This document shows positions 50,131-60,053 of a stretch of 62,000 nt of DNA, in pieces. The DNA is taken from NCBI RefSeq assembly GCF_001039355.2, contig NW_019775613.1, forward strand, positions 290,516 through 352,515, given 5' to 3'. The stretch is from Lingula anatina (lineage: Eukaryota; Brachiopoda; Lingulata; Lingulida; Lingulidae). A model generated the notes under the pieces. The model was not told the DNA's origin. It ran no database searches and saw only the letters and a list, made by a program, of their open reading frames with translations. Position numbers and translations under genes: made by a program. Numbering within the stretch: position 1 is the first letter of the stretch; each line of letters begins with the position of its first letter.

Positions 50131-50515
50131 TTATTATTTTATTTTTTTGTAAACTATCTTCAACTACGTATTACTTGTTTGAAATAACTAAAAGAGCGTT
50201 TTCAAATCGTGATTTTCAGACGACATGAGGAAGCAAGCACTCCGAGAAGCAGCAGAACAGAAAAAAATGGAAGAACCCGATCCATCAAAAACGGAAGTCA
50301 AACCAACCAGGATGCTCGGCCTCGGAGCGGCGTGGAGCACAGCTCTCGCAAACACGACTGCAAAGTTCATGAAGAGTGACCTTGATCCAAATTCCAGCGA
50401 AGGGCTTCAACAGTGCGGTTATCTGAGAAGCTTTGACGTTGATTTAAAGTATGAAATGAAAGCAAAAGGAGAAAGTTACACCAAGAGATCAAGTTGGAAA
50501 TCGAAAGCATTGTAA
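46895..50515 (+). CDS. Unrecognised basic disordered protein with helical N-terminal module, 620 aa, 2 coding exons (orphan A)
   Basis: Exons 46895-48461 and 50220-50515. The donor (GAAG|GTGAG) and acceptor (TTTTCAG) are good and the frame closes at TAA. The ATG has A at -3; an upstream GTG in the same frame at 46802 is not a credible start. An untranslated exon may splice in at 46694. The frame is clearly coding: long, GC-richer than its flanks and joined in frame across an intron. Residues about 40-115 form a charged, probably helical region (ALKKQLSQWHREHN, later KKRLQYEAYKKEQEKYR). The middle (120-430) is Ser/Thr/Lys-rich and disordered, with an LPPLN motif at 306-310. A more conserved-looking C-terminal part has FSFVEYNKRKRKERERK, LPPIYVKDEQGNVVPHHLEF, and a charged helix crossing into exon 2. 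I do not recognise the family. Its N-terminal module resembles that of the convergent gene at 51466. Confidence 0.85.
50087..50132. repeat. (TTTA)n microsatellite in intron of orphan A
   Basis: About 11 TTTA units, about 90 bp before the acceptor of the second coding exon. Confidence 0.95.
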
Positions 50516-51067
50516 GAACTTCTCATGGGTCGAAAGCTTTAAGGCAGTGTCCAAACCATTGTGTTTGTCACATCTGTAGCAATCGGAGATCGTGCCGTCA
50601 TGTCGTGAAGATGTTATTCCGTCTTCTGTCGTTTCTTCACCTAGATTTTTATTCCAAAAAGTGGTGCGAGTAATGATAAACAAGAACAATTTGTAAAAAA
50701 TGTAACGTTACAACTGAAATAATTTTTACTTTACTGTTTTGAGAAAGTGTACTTCTAGGTTTTTACACAAACTTTTAATGCAGATTTTTTTTCTTTAATC
50801 GACCCGAAGGTCTATGAACGAGAGTTTTTTTTCATACATGTACGTTTTTTTTGCAACGGACCATACTTAACACCATGTTTGGTGGCAAGACATTTTCTTT
50901 CTTTTAAGAGGGTGGCGTGAGCTCAAACCTAGTTAATAACGAGAAGTTAAGAAACAATTCCTATTATCGATTGGGATAAAATGGAGCCATAAATGGCCTT
51001 AACACTAACGCGACTTAATTGTCGATTGTAACTCAGAATGGAAGTTACACAAAAATCAAGGTGCACA

Positions 51068-51073
51068 AATAAA
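51068..51073 (+). terminator. Orphan A polyadenylation signal
   Basis: AATAAA about 550 bp past the stop. The facing minus-strand ATTAAA at 51085-51090 puts the two 3' ends within some 20 bp of each other. Confidence 0.5.
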
Positions 51074-51084
51074 AAAAATATATT

Positions 51085-51090
51085 TTTAAT
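51085..51090 (-). terminator. Orphan B polyadenylation signal (ATTAAA variant)
   Basis: ATTAAA on the minus strand about 375 bp past the orphan B stop; a common variant signal. It overlaps the 3' end of the opposite gene. Confidence 0.35.
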
Positions 51091-51465
51091 CTGTAGACTA
51101 GCCTCATTTCATTTCCCCACTATCATAACAGCACTCTTCTTATTTTACATAACAAATGATTTAAAACGTCGTTAAGAGTAAATGCAAACGACAGGTTTAC
51201 CATAGGCCTATAACCGACCTTAGTAAGCCAACGACGTCGAAATTAGCCGTGTAAATTTGTCGGTGTCTTTGCAAAATTAAGCTTAAATATTCAAAACAAA
51301 TCCACATTTCTGCACAAGCAAAAGTCGTATACAGCTTCAACCGATTCCTCAATAACCGAGTCCTCAGCAATGAAAATACGCTAGGCGATGCGCGATTGCA
51401 TTTAATTGCAAATTCACAGCTAACGCTTGATTGTGTTTTCACACCTAACACATTCAGTCGTTGTG

Positions 51466-52818
51466 CTACTCCATGACCGGCGGTGCCCATACCTGAGACA
51501 CAGGGGCTGGGAATTCTATGTAAGCTGATCTAGAACTGTATTCATCCACGCTGTCGTAATCCAAAGGTTTAAATGTCATATTTGGCACACGCGAATTTTG
51601 GATATTTTCTCTCCATTCGTCATCTGGGGTGCCCGGAAGAACGAGAGGAATCTGCTGCATGCGGCGTATGCGAGATGTTTCCATCATCCGCGATGAGTAA
51701 TAATCCTTGTGTATATTTGTCTCCATTTCAAGTGATTTAATAGAATCACAAAATCCACGCATTCTCTCCTCCATGTTATCCCATTTTAGCTGAGAGTCCT
51801 TCAAACTGACATTTCTATATGCATTGTCGTTCGTGGAAGGAATTTTGTATCCATGGTTGTGTTTCTTTCCTTTTCTTTTGCACAATTTGCTGGATTTGCT
51901 CAGATTTTCTCCAGCATCTGATGACGAACCCATTGTACCTGCAAATTGGGTCGTGCATGGGCGGTGGGTGCTTACATTTGGCAAATCTTCCAAGTCGTCC
52001 AATAAATTTCTGTCACTGGGCGAAGCTGAACCTCTCAATTCTCCAAAGGAAATGGAATACGCGCGTTTTTGTTTTGCCGGTTCTTTTCTAATTTTCTTAT
52101 TATCGCAGTTTATGGGTGGTAAATCTTGTTTCATTTTCACTTCGGTCGGTTCTAAAACGTCATTAGGTTTTGTGCTGGCCTTCTCTAAATCGCCGTCCTC
52201 GTCGTTTTCTGACACTCCGTCTGGAGTTACAAGCTCGAACGCCGTCGTTGGTCGAAGTTCCACGACTGGTTCTGCAATACTGACCACGCTCTTCGGTCGT
52301 AAAAGGCGCGCAATTTCATCAAAATTAAGGCACGTTTTGTCTCCCAGTGATTTGCTGCGCGATGGTTTAGATGGATACTCTGGGAACGCAGGCGTTGGCG
52401 GCTGAATTGGAAGCGGTTTCCTGACCGGACCTCCGTCAAGCCCCGGTCCAAACGACCTTGACTTTCTGTTGAGTATCTTCTTTAACATTAAATCGTTATC
52501 TTCTGCATTTCTGCTGCGCTGCTGTTCGTTATTTTGGGCTCGAAGGGCCCTTTCTTGTTCTCTATCCCCCATCATACGCGCATACGCAAGGCGCGACAGT
52601 GAAAGCTGTCGAAGGAATCGTTTATGTATGACACGTTGCTCTGTGGCAATTTGATTTACGACGTTTTTCTCGGTCTTGTTTAAAAGCTGAAGAGTCTTCT
52701 GCAAGCCCGTCTCTTCTTTCCAATTTGCTGACTGAACCTGAGGAGATCGCTCAGACATATTCAAAAATTCCGGGCGACCACTTGCTTCAACTTTCTTGGA
52801 ATTGAAAAGTGTAGCCAT
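51466..52818 (-). CDS. Unrecognised basic protein with helical N-terminal module, 450 aa (orphan B)
   Basis: One exon carries the whole frame; the ATG has A at -3 and G at +4. A likely untranslated exon ends at the donor near 52922 (CAG|GTGAGT) and splices to an acceptor about 80 bp further in. Residues 33-90 look helical (TLQLLNKTEKN, later SRLAYARMMGDREQER). The middle is disordered, with Pro-rich (PLPIQPPTP) and Arg/Ser stretches, and an LPPIN motif at 233-237. A second ordered-looking block (about 340-440) holds MEERMRGFCDSIKSLEME, SRMMETSRIRRMQQIPL and a Tyr-rich end. Near the C-terminus a possible donor (CAG|GTATGG) sits ten codons before the stop, so a spliced alternative end is possible. 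No family recognised. It faces orphan A tail to tail and appears to share its N-terminal module. Confidence 0.8.
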   Translation of the reverse strand: MATLFNSKKVEASGRPEFLNMSERSPQVQSANWKEETGLQKTLQLLNKTEKNVVNQIATEQRVIHKRFLRQLSLSRLAYARMMGDREQERALRAQNNEQQRSRNAEDNDLMLKKILNRKSRSFGPGLDGGPVRKPLPIQPPTPAFPEYPSKPSRSKSLGDKTCLNFDEIARLLRPKSVVSIAEPVVELRPTTAFELVTPDGVSENDEDGDLEKASTKPNDVLEPTEVKMKQDLPPINCDNKKIRKEPAKQKRAYSISFGELRGSASPSDRNLLDDLEDLPNVSTHRPCTTQFAGTMGSSSDAGENLSKSSKLCKRKGKKHNHGYKIPSTNDNAYRNVSLKDSQLKWDNMEERMRGFCDSIKSLEMETNIHKDYYSSRMMETSRIRRMQQIPLVLPGTPDDEWRENIQNSRVPNMTFKPLDYDSVDEYSSRSAYIEFPAPVSQVWAPPVME

Positions 52819-52922
52819 CTCTCTTTTCTGAATCCTAAAGTGGACAAATTATAACGTATTATTTTCGACGAGATCAAAACCTTCACATGTTTCAGAGTAG
52901 ATAGTTTGACCGCTAACTCACC

Positions 52923-55250
52923 TGATTATGCGAATTGCCAGGTGCTAGGGATATGTACAAATCCCTAGAAATTTCATTAAATCGAACCTAATGAATAACA
53001 CCAATCTTTCCGTGTTTTCTCATATACTCCTCTCATTACTGAGGCGACCTTCGTCCATTCGAAGTTATGCATATAGAATGAGCTGTGGAACCAAGCAGTC
53101 CAGTGCTTTAATGCTGTTCTTTTGAATACTGTTGTCCTTTTCCTTCTGCACTTACAATCTTAAACTGGCTTAAATTTTTTCTTGTAATTTTGCGAACTGT
53201 TTCAATCCCAATGCATAAGCTTTCTCTCTTTCATCCTTTTCCAGTTAATGTCTGATTTCAATGTGGCTTGATTTGCCGCGGTCTGCTGTCTGAGCGTTCA
53301 GTATTTACAAAGAATTAATAGACACAAAATATCACTCATGTAGCCGCCAAATGATAAGACCTTTCCTCTCAACCAGCGAAGACTAATACCGGTAACGTTC
53401 CTCCCCACCAAGCTGTTGTCAACTGTTACACAGCTATACCTCTCGCTCAGTGTCGAAATTCCTCGTCGTTATGGGATCCCCCGGTTTGTTTCAAGGCTGT
53501 CTGTTCCTTATTAGCTTATTACCTGCGTCAACACATCATTGGTACCTCTCTGTGTTCAAACTGGCCAGTTTGCCTTGTTCAGGGTGACCAAGGTGAGCGC
53601 TTTAAGACCTAAATCGCCTCTCCACGTTCAAACAGGAGACTCACATTTTGATTGCATTCACGGTAAACATGATCGCTATGCGGCTTGGAGACGCTGGAAG
53701 ATATCGGATGGTCCGGCCAGGTGGTAGGTCAGGTGATTTCGATACCTAGACAACGGCAATTTGCAGTGTCAAAAATTGTCAGTTTTTTACGTAGGTCTTT
53801 TCATTGTTGTGCCTAAAAATGGAGAAGTAATTCCTCAGCGCGTGAGTGAAATAGATTAGTTTTTTATAACTAGCGTGCATGATTGTACATATTTTAAATT
53901 ATCTCTCAAGTTACAAAACAGCTTACAAAAATGATAAAAATTCCAGAGCAATGAAAGGTGAAACAGTAGAAAGTCATTGGTGAAATTAAAATATAAATCA
54001 CTCGGATCCTTTTCAGTTGATATTTACTTTAAAATCCATCGTGAACTTTTGTCTAGAATGATAGGTTCAGCATGGCGATCACTAACGACAAACATTAGCC
54101 TTGACAATCACCTCATTTGATTTCCATCATGCGTAGAATCATATTCCAACCCATGCAAACATTAATTTGTGCCCGCTGCACCTTCACGGTGGTTAAGACG
54201 TAGAGCCCGTTGCTTGGTCTCAAGGGGTCTAACAGGAGAAAATCACCTATGTTTAATTAACAAACACGTCCTTCAATTAAAGCGCGATTTCTCATGGCCG
54301 CATTCTGCTTGCTATAGCGTGATTATTTTATCAAAACGAACGCATACCGACTTTTGTTCGTAGTATAAAGTAATCAAGGTTAGAGACGATGTAATGTGCA
54401 TAAAGGGATTAAAGACCGCTTATCTTTTCAACTTTGCTGGATCCAGAACTTGGTCACTATCTTTAACACCAGATGCGAATGCTCTCATTTAATTTTATCA
54501 AAAACCGCTAAATTATCCGCCCATAGACGGTATAAGTGAAAATTGGCTGATAACTATGATGTATGAGGCAAAATGCTCGTAAATTTCTCAAGCATGAGAG
54601 CTTAAAGGACAGAAGTTCGAATACTGCTTGATAGCTTTTAGAAGCTTGTGGACGTGGTGTATTTATCAAGTTTTTTTTCTTTTTTTTCTCGCAGCTGGGT
54701 GAGATATTTCCTTTTTCGAACATAGAATGTCTGTTCACTGGCCCCATTGCAGTTTTAATATATTATTCACACATTTTATTGACAAAAAGAATGAACTAAA
54801 TAATGAAATGTACCGAAAATTTCTTTTGACCCATGCCTGCAGACACAAAAGTAGAGATAGGAGGAAGAGGCGTTTCGTAGAATACAGAGAAGATGGTGAG
54901 TTGGAAACAAGCGGAGCCATTTTAGTCTGTTAATCTGACTGCATTCAGCGAGAGTCCCCGTGGAGTTAGTGCGCACTGGCTTGTTTTGAATGGCCCCTTC
55001 GACACCAACGCTGAGACTGATGACGAAAAAAAATCCCGGACATGTCTTAAAACGTTGGTCCAGACAACATGACCCTCTAGTCAATAAATATTCAGTACGT
55101 TGTTTGCTCACATACCTAGACCATACTGATTAATGTCAGAAGTGTTAAGTAATTTGTAAACATCTAGGTTTGTTAATTACAAAAAAAAAAAAAAACAAAG
55201 AAACAATGGCATTTTTTCGAGTAGATCCTGATTTTTTACTGTTTTGAATA
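52923..55250. other. Intergenic: promoter side of orphan B to 3' flank of LAPTM-like gene
   Basis: No coding exon is supported. The first few hundred bases should hold the orphan B promoter. A one-mismatch RFX half-palindrome (ATACCTAGACAAC) lies at 53742-53754, too far upstream to rely on. Open frames at 54169-54363, 54508-54747 and 54776-55111 show no family resemblance. Confidence 0.4.
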
Positions 55251-55256
55251 TTTATT
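55251..55256 (-). terminator. Candidate polyadenylation signal of LAPTM-like gene
   Basis: AATAAA on the minus strand, 1.6 kb past the stop codon at 56889. The stretch between (55257-56888) holds no other supportable gene and would be a long 3'UTR. Confidence 0.35.
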
Positions 55257-56888
55257 TTCAGTGAGGCATAAAAATCATCTATGTACACAAGTGGTAGACG
55301 AAGTATCTATAAAGCTGGATTTACTTTAGATCCTCTGAACGACTCCAAGCATATTTTCATTTTTCTATTCAGGTATTATATACTGCATCGAATATAATAC
55401 ATTTTGGATATATTTTGATCCTTTCTACAAATCTTTAAAACGTTACATATATTATTTCCCCATTGTTAAGTTAGGAATACAAAAAAACAATAGGGGCCTA
55501 ATACAATACAACTGATGTATAAATACAGAAACAATTTCAAAAATACACTACAGATATCTTTAAGATGTTAGATACATTGCATACGAAAAAAAAACCCCAT
55601 ATATCTCCGCAACAGATTATGGATAATACAGCATCAGCTTCTTAGCATTTCATTTCTGACGTATTTGGATTTAGCCCATATAATTATTGTGTATCTGTTG
55701 TTTTTTCATTCCAAAACCGTTGGGGTAACGTTTGGGGGAAGTAACGGTGCAGGTAATATCATTATTTTGCTGATGGAGTAACCAAAAGAATTATCCTTTA
55801 ACTATTGCGAATGAATATATGGTGAAAACTTAGGAAGTTATGGTTTCACTAATTGGGAGAGATATATGGTCGTTTTACCAAAATTACGCCTCGCGATTTC
55901 TTTGTACAATGTTGGCATGAAAGTGGCAGTAAAGCACCAAGTACCATTATGAATATATTCATATATTACCGCCACCTTAAGTCCATTCCATAGAAAATAA
56001 TTAAATAGGAAACATAAAAAGGTAGCTAATTCACACTGTATCTATTCGTGAAAATATTGATGAAAAATCGTGACTAGAATAATATTTACACGTGTAGGAC
56101 TCCCCTGACTGGCTAAGAGAGTTTCGGTCGCCATTCCATCACTTGAGTCTGGCGCAACAGTAAAACAAAGCCGAATGGAAAGTACACATGAAAGTGACAC
56201 AGTAAACAAGCATATACAAGAAAATATTGACAAAATGTAGCTGTGATGAAAGGCCTTTACAAAGTTAAGATTACATGAATAACTACAAACAACTAACTAA
56301 GATCTCTTTTTAAAAGATCTAAATATTGCAACTGTCTCTAATTATGAATAAATATAAAATTTACATCAATACACATAGGGCCTATAAGAAAAAAAAAATA
56401 AAATTTGAGCATAATCCTTCATGTAGCTCCTATTTTGTAATCCCTATTTGAGAGCTACAAAACCTTGTTATAGAGGCATTGCTTTGGTACTGAGCAGATT
56501 TCACGACAGACTCGTTTAAGATGACAAGTGATGAAAGCAGAATACTGATGACTGGTAAGTAATGCATTTAAAATAATCCCTCTTGGCACGACTGTTTTTA
56601 AAACAACATTTGCATCAAACCCTACGTACTGTCTGTGAAGATATGAAGAGGGGCTTATATCTTATCGTATGTCCATCTACCGCTGTTTGCTTCCTATTTG
56701 CAAATTATCCTGAGTAAAAACAAACAGGTCACGGTTGAGAGTGCGAACAGTGAAAAAGAACAACTATCGCAATCAATATGCATTCGGTCGTTTCTCATAC
56801 GTTCGCCCCTATGGAATCTCCACTTAAGACAGTGAACGGGTCTTAATGGAACGCTATTGATAAAATTTAAACGACTTCTTCAGAACCG

Positions 56889-57880
56889 CTATGAAATTTC
56901 TTCGTACAGCGGCGCTGGGTCGGTCGGGATTTCTGACACTACGACAGCCGGCAGTGGGTTAAGAGTGGCGTAAGGGGGCGGGTCTTCTATATACGGCGGC
57001 AATGGAATCTGGTGCTGTGTCGTTATAACGGGAAGATGGCACACCACTGAACGGCGCTCCTGTAATATACAATATATAGTGTGACTTAAAAAACAACTGA
57101 TGATATAGAATAACGGCTGTGATTTCAAAGTTTTCTTGTAGAAACGTTCTCACGTATTTTTTTCTTAGCAGATATGAAGATTTGATTTGCCTTTTTCACG
57201 TAACGAAAGAAGTTGACATAACCATTTCTGTTATTGTCGCTATCTATCTCAAATCCAAATGGTAATTATTCTTCTATATCCGACTCATTTTCTAGATGTC
57301 ATTTATAAAACACTCTCGGAGAGAAAACTTTACTTACGGGCTTGTTGAAAAATTCGTATGTGCCTCTTCCGGCCCCTAACTCCGTATACTGGGTGTAGAC
57401 ACACATAAAACTGTACACCTAGTATATATACGAAAGAAAAAAAATGAAATATCTCAACTGCCACAGAATGACTGTACAGTCAGGATAATCAATTCAAAAT
57501 AAAATCAAACTAAAGTAAGCATAATCTGGGTTACCCTTTAAAATTACCAACACAGTTATTACACTCAACAAACGAATTTCAACGTTTGAGTCTTTCAAAA
57601 TTAACTTTCCTTTAATTATAACTTGGTAATATCATGAGAAAGAGAACACTGTTAGGCGTATTATTGAACAGCTGACGTGTAAATCTATGTCACACAAATG
57701 ATTGTGTAAAACGACACTTACATTGCCTATCGTCCGGACAATAAAAAATGTCATAAAAACTATGGTCCAGTCACTAAACGCGGTCTGAAATGATAAAATG
57801 AATTGTGCATAACGTTACAGGGAACGAATATATTGACTCCATTGATAAAACGAGAGAATGTAGATACAGAATTCAATTTG

Positions 57881-57916
<36 letters not shown>

Positions 57917-58932
57917 CCTCTACCGGGACCGCAGTTATCATTGTGGACATTTTTTTGCTGAGGCATCAGACCAAAATGACTGTCTATTATCTAGACATAT
58001 CTGTGAATATCTTTGGAAAATCAATCAGTCGCCCTGGTAGAGAGAGAGAGAGAGAGAGAACGAAAGACTCGTTACCTCTTCTTGATGCGAGTGATGGACA
58101 GAGAGAAACATGACTGTCGCCAGCTCGTATATGACCAGCAAAGATACACCTAGGAGCCATGGGAACAGTAGATCTCGTTTATCCTGCAAATATGAAAATA
58201 TATTTCGACATGTCCTCTAAATGATGGTTTTCATCACTTCAAACATTTTTTTTTACATTACTACTATTGAACTTAACCAATTCAACTTAAGGTCTATGCC
58301 AGCTGTATTGTTATTAAAATACTTTAATAGACCTGTGCAAAAGTTCCTCGATAAATAGATTAAACAATCAGCCGAAAATCTATTCACTACATGTTTTTCT
58401 TTGGTTATTTTTTTTCTATTGTGCTTTTATGAAAGCAAAAAGCATTCTCGCGAGCCGGATTTGAACCAGCGACCTAAGGATGCCTGATAATTTTCCACTA
58501 CAGTCCTCCGCTCTACCAACTGAGCTATCGCGAGTACTGGCATGCACGGGCGCTATTATCTTTCTACCGAGCTCATCTGCTTTATCAGTCGGTATGAAGG
58601 TCATATATGCTATGAAAATTGTTTTCCTCAGGCGAGACACCAGTTGTACATACAAGTGGGTTATTGCTTTAAACAGCTGTTACATGCAGTCAATTTACAT
58701 GCACTTAAAGCCGACAGAGAGATCATTTTTTAAAGATGAAAAATATGTACACTACTTCCATTTTTTTTCTTTAATAAATATTGTCTACTGTTTTATTTAG
58801 GACAGGAAAGCAGACAAGTAATTTCTTTCATTGAACTCCAGTTCGTATGTGACACTTGATGCGGTCAGCAAAAATGATTTTGCTTTTCAACATAACACTA
58901 CTTTTCACACACACACACAAACACACAAATAA

Positions 58933-58975
<43 letters not shown>

Positions 58976-60053
58976 AAACCTGAGAATTTGCAGCCTTATA
59001 CAAGTCAGTTGTTTACTGTGTCTACTGTGTTGCCCGGTGATTCCCCAGCAGTGCATTTAGAAAGCTTTAACGTTAGAATATCTTACCACATAAACTCCCG
59101 CCACAAGCGTTAGAGATACCACAATGTAGGCTGTGTAGAACACGAAGGACATATAGCTGACCACGCAGTAAGCTGGAAATAAGATCAAAATCAAAATTAA
59201 TTAAGACAAACATGTTGCACTATCAGCACAAAAAGTTCTAAATTAACCAACATACAGCGATGTCTCTTCACTGGGGTATTTATTGAAGGAGATTAAAAAA
59301 ATATATATATTTCAGTCATTAAAGATGGTAGGCCTATCTATGGCAGGTGAGACAGGGTTATAACTCTTTTTTTCGTGCTTTATAAATGTATGTTTCATGA
59401 ACAGGATAAATTGGCTGTTAAATTCAACGGAGTCATGCTTTTTTTATTCATTATCAATCTTTATATTCATTTTTCGTATAAAAATGAAGAGCAATTTATA
59501 ATAGAAAACCTTTCATGAAATGAATATAACCTGCGCAAAAAATGTTGTCTTCTGATAAAAGGTGAAAATTCGAGATCACGCAGTACAGTAATCATAGCAG
59601 AAGGACTTTCCGAGATGCAAACAACAATTTGTAACACACACAAATAGGTATATTTACGCAGGGAATGTCAGCGGTTGACTGGACATGGCGCAGAAGATAG
59701 CTGTATCTAAAATGACACCAATTCACTATATATCAAGCATTTCGCTTATGTGCATCTTAGCGTTCAGATACGCCATAAGGCTACTGCGCTGAACTATAAG
59801 TTCGTTAACTCTTCCGGGCACAGGTTAAGATGAGAGAGACATGCCGGCTATATTAGTCAGGTGCCCACACCCTTATACCTAGATATGACGTAAATAATAG
59901 AGGTCTCGTTAAAATTCACAATGACAGCGCGTCCATAAGCGGGCTAAATTATAGTTAATTTGTTCATATCAAAAGCTCACCTGTGTATTCTTGTATCTTG
60001 TTGTTGCCAACGTATCTTACCAGAAACAGAGATATGCAGATCACTGCGACACA
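56889..60053 (-). CDS. Four-helix membrane protein with PY-motif tail, LAPTM4-like, 3' six exons (partial)
   Basis: Exons on the minus strand: 60053-59981, 59172-59087, 58183-58076, 57784-57722, 57418-57338, 57059-56889; borders GT/AG and one frame throughout. The upstream exon(s) with the start codon were not found and may lie beyond the window. Predicted membrane segments: CVAVICISLFLVRYV; YMSFVFYTAYIVVSLTLVAG; LLFPWLLGVSLLVIYELATV; and DWTIVFMTFFIVRTIGN running into YSFMCVYTQYTEL. The cytosolic C-terminus carries LPPY and PPPY, plus a terminal PLYEEIS. Four helices with tandem C-terminal PY motifs match LAPTM4 proteins, where the motifs bind NEDD4-family WW domains and direct sorting to late endosomes and lysosomes. 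Sequence identity to vertebrate LAPTM4 is low, so a related invertebrate four-helix family is the main alternative. A tRNA gene and microsatellites lie in its introns. Confidence 0.6.
57884..57913. repeat. (AG)15 microsatellite in LAPTM-like intron
   Basis: Perfect AG run; a second AG run of about 10 units lies at 58039-58058 in the same intron. Confidence 0.95.
58446..58534 (-). tRNA. tRNA-Tyr (anticodon GTA) with 16-nt intron
   Basis: The minus strand reads CTCGCGA ... TCGCGAG plus discriminator A, a perfect 7-bp acceptor stem. The D arm contains TAGCTCAGTTGGTAGAGC (A box) and the T arm GGTTCAAATCC (B box). The anticodon loop is CTGTAG, followed by a 16-nt intron (TGGAAAATTATCAGGC) at the canonical position after base 37, then ATCCTTAGG. 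Removing it leaves 73 nt, the usual mature tRNA-Tyr length. An intron is a constant feature of eukaryotic nuclear tRNA-Tyr genes. The gene lies inside an intron of the LAPTM-like gene, on the same strand. Confidence 0.95.
58906..58976. repeat. Compound (CA)n - (AAAT)n microsatellite
   Basis: A CA run at 58906-58919 followed, after a short AACACACAAAT interruption, by about 12 AAAT/AATA units to 58976, in an intron of the LAPTM-like gene about 110 bp from the nearest exon. Confidence 0.95.

Noticed and set aside
51824-52405. 193-codon plus-strand frame inside orphan B
   Set aside because: Shadow of the opposite coding exon.
53742-53754. X-box-like ATACCTAGACAAC upstream of orphan B
   Set aside because: One mismatch, more than 900 bp from the start codon and no palindromic left half; chance match likely.
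15437-58976. Regularly spaced short repeats as possible CRISPR-like arrays
   Set aside because: All are simple microsatellites or two-copy duplications without unique spacers, in a eukaryotic context.
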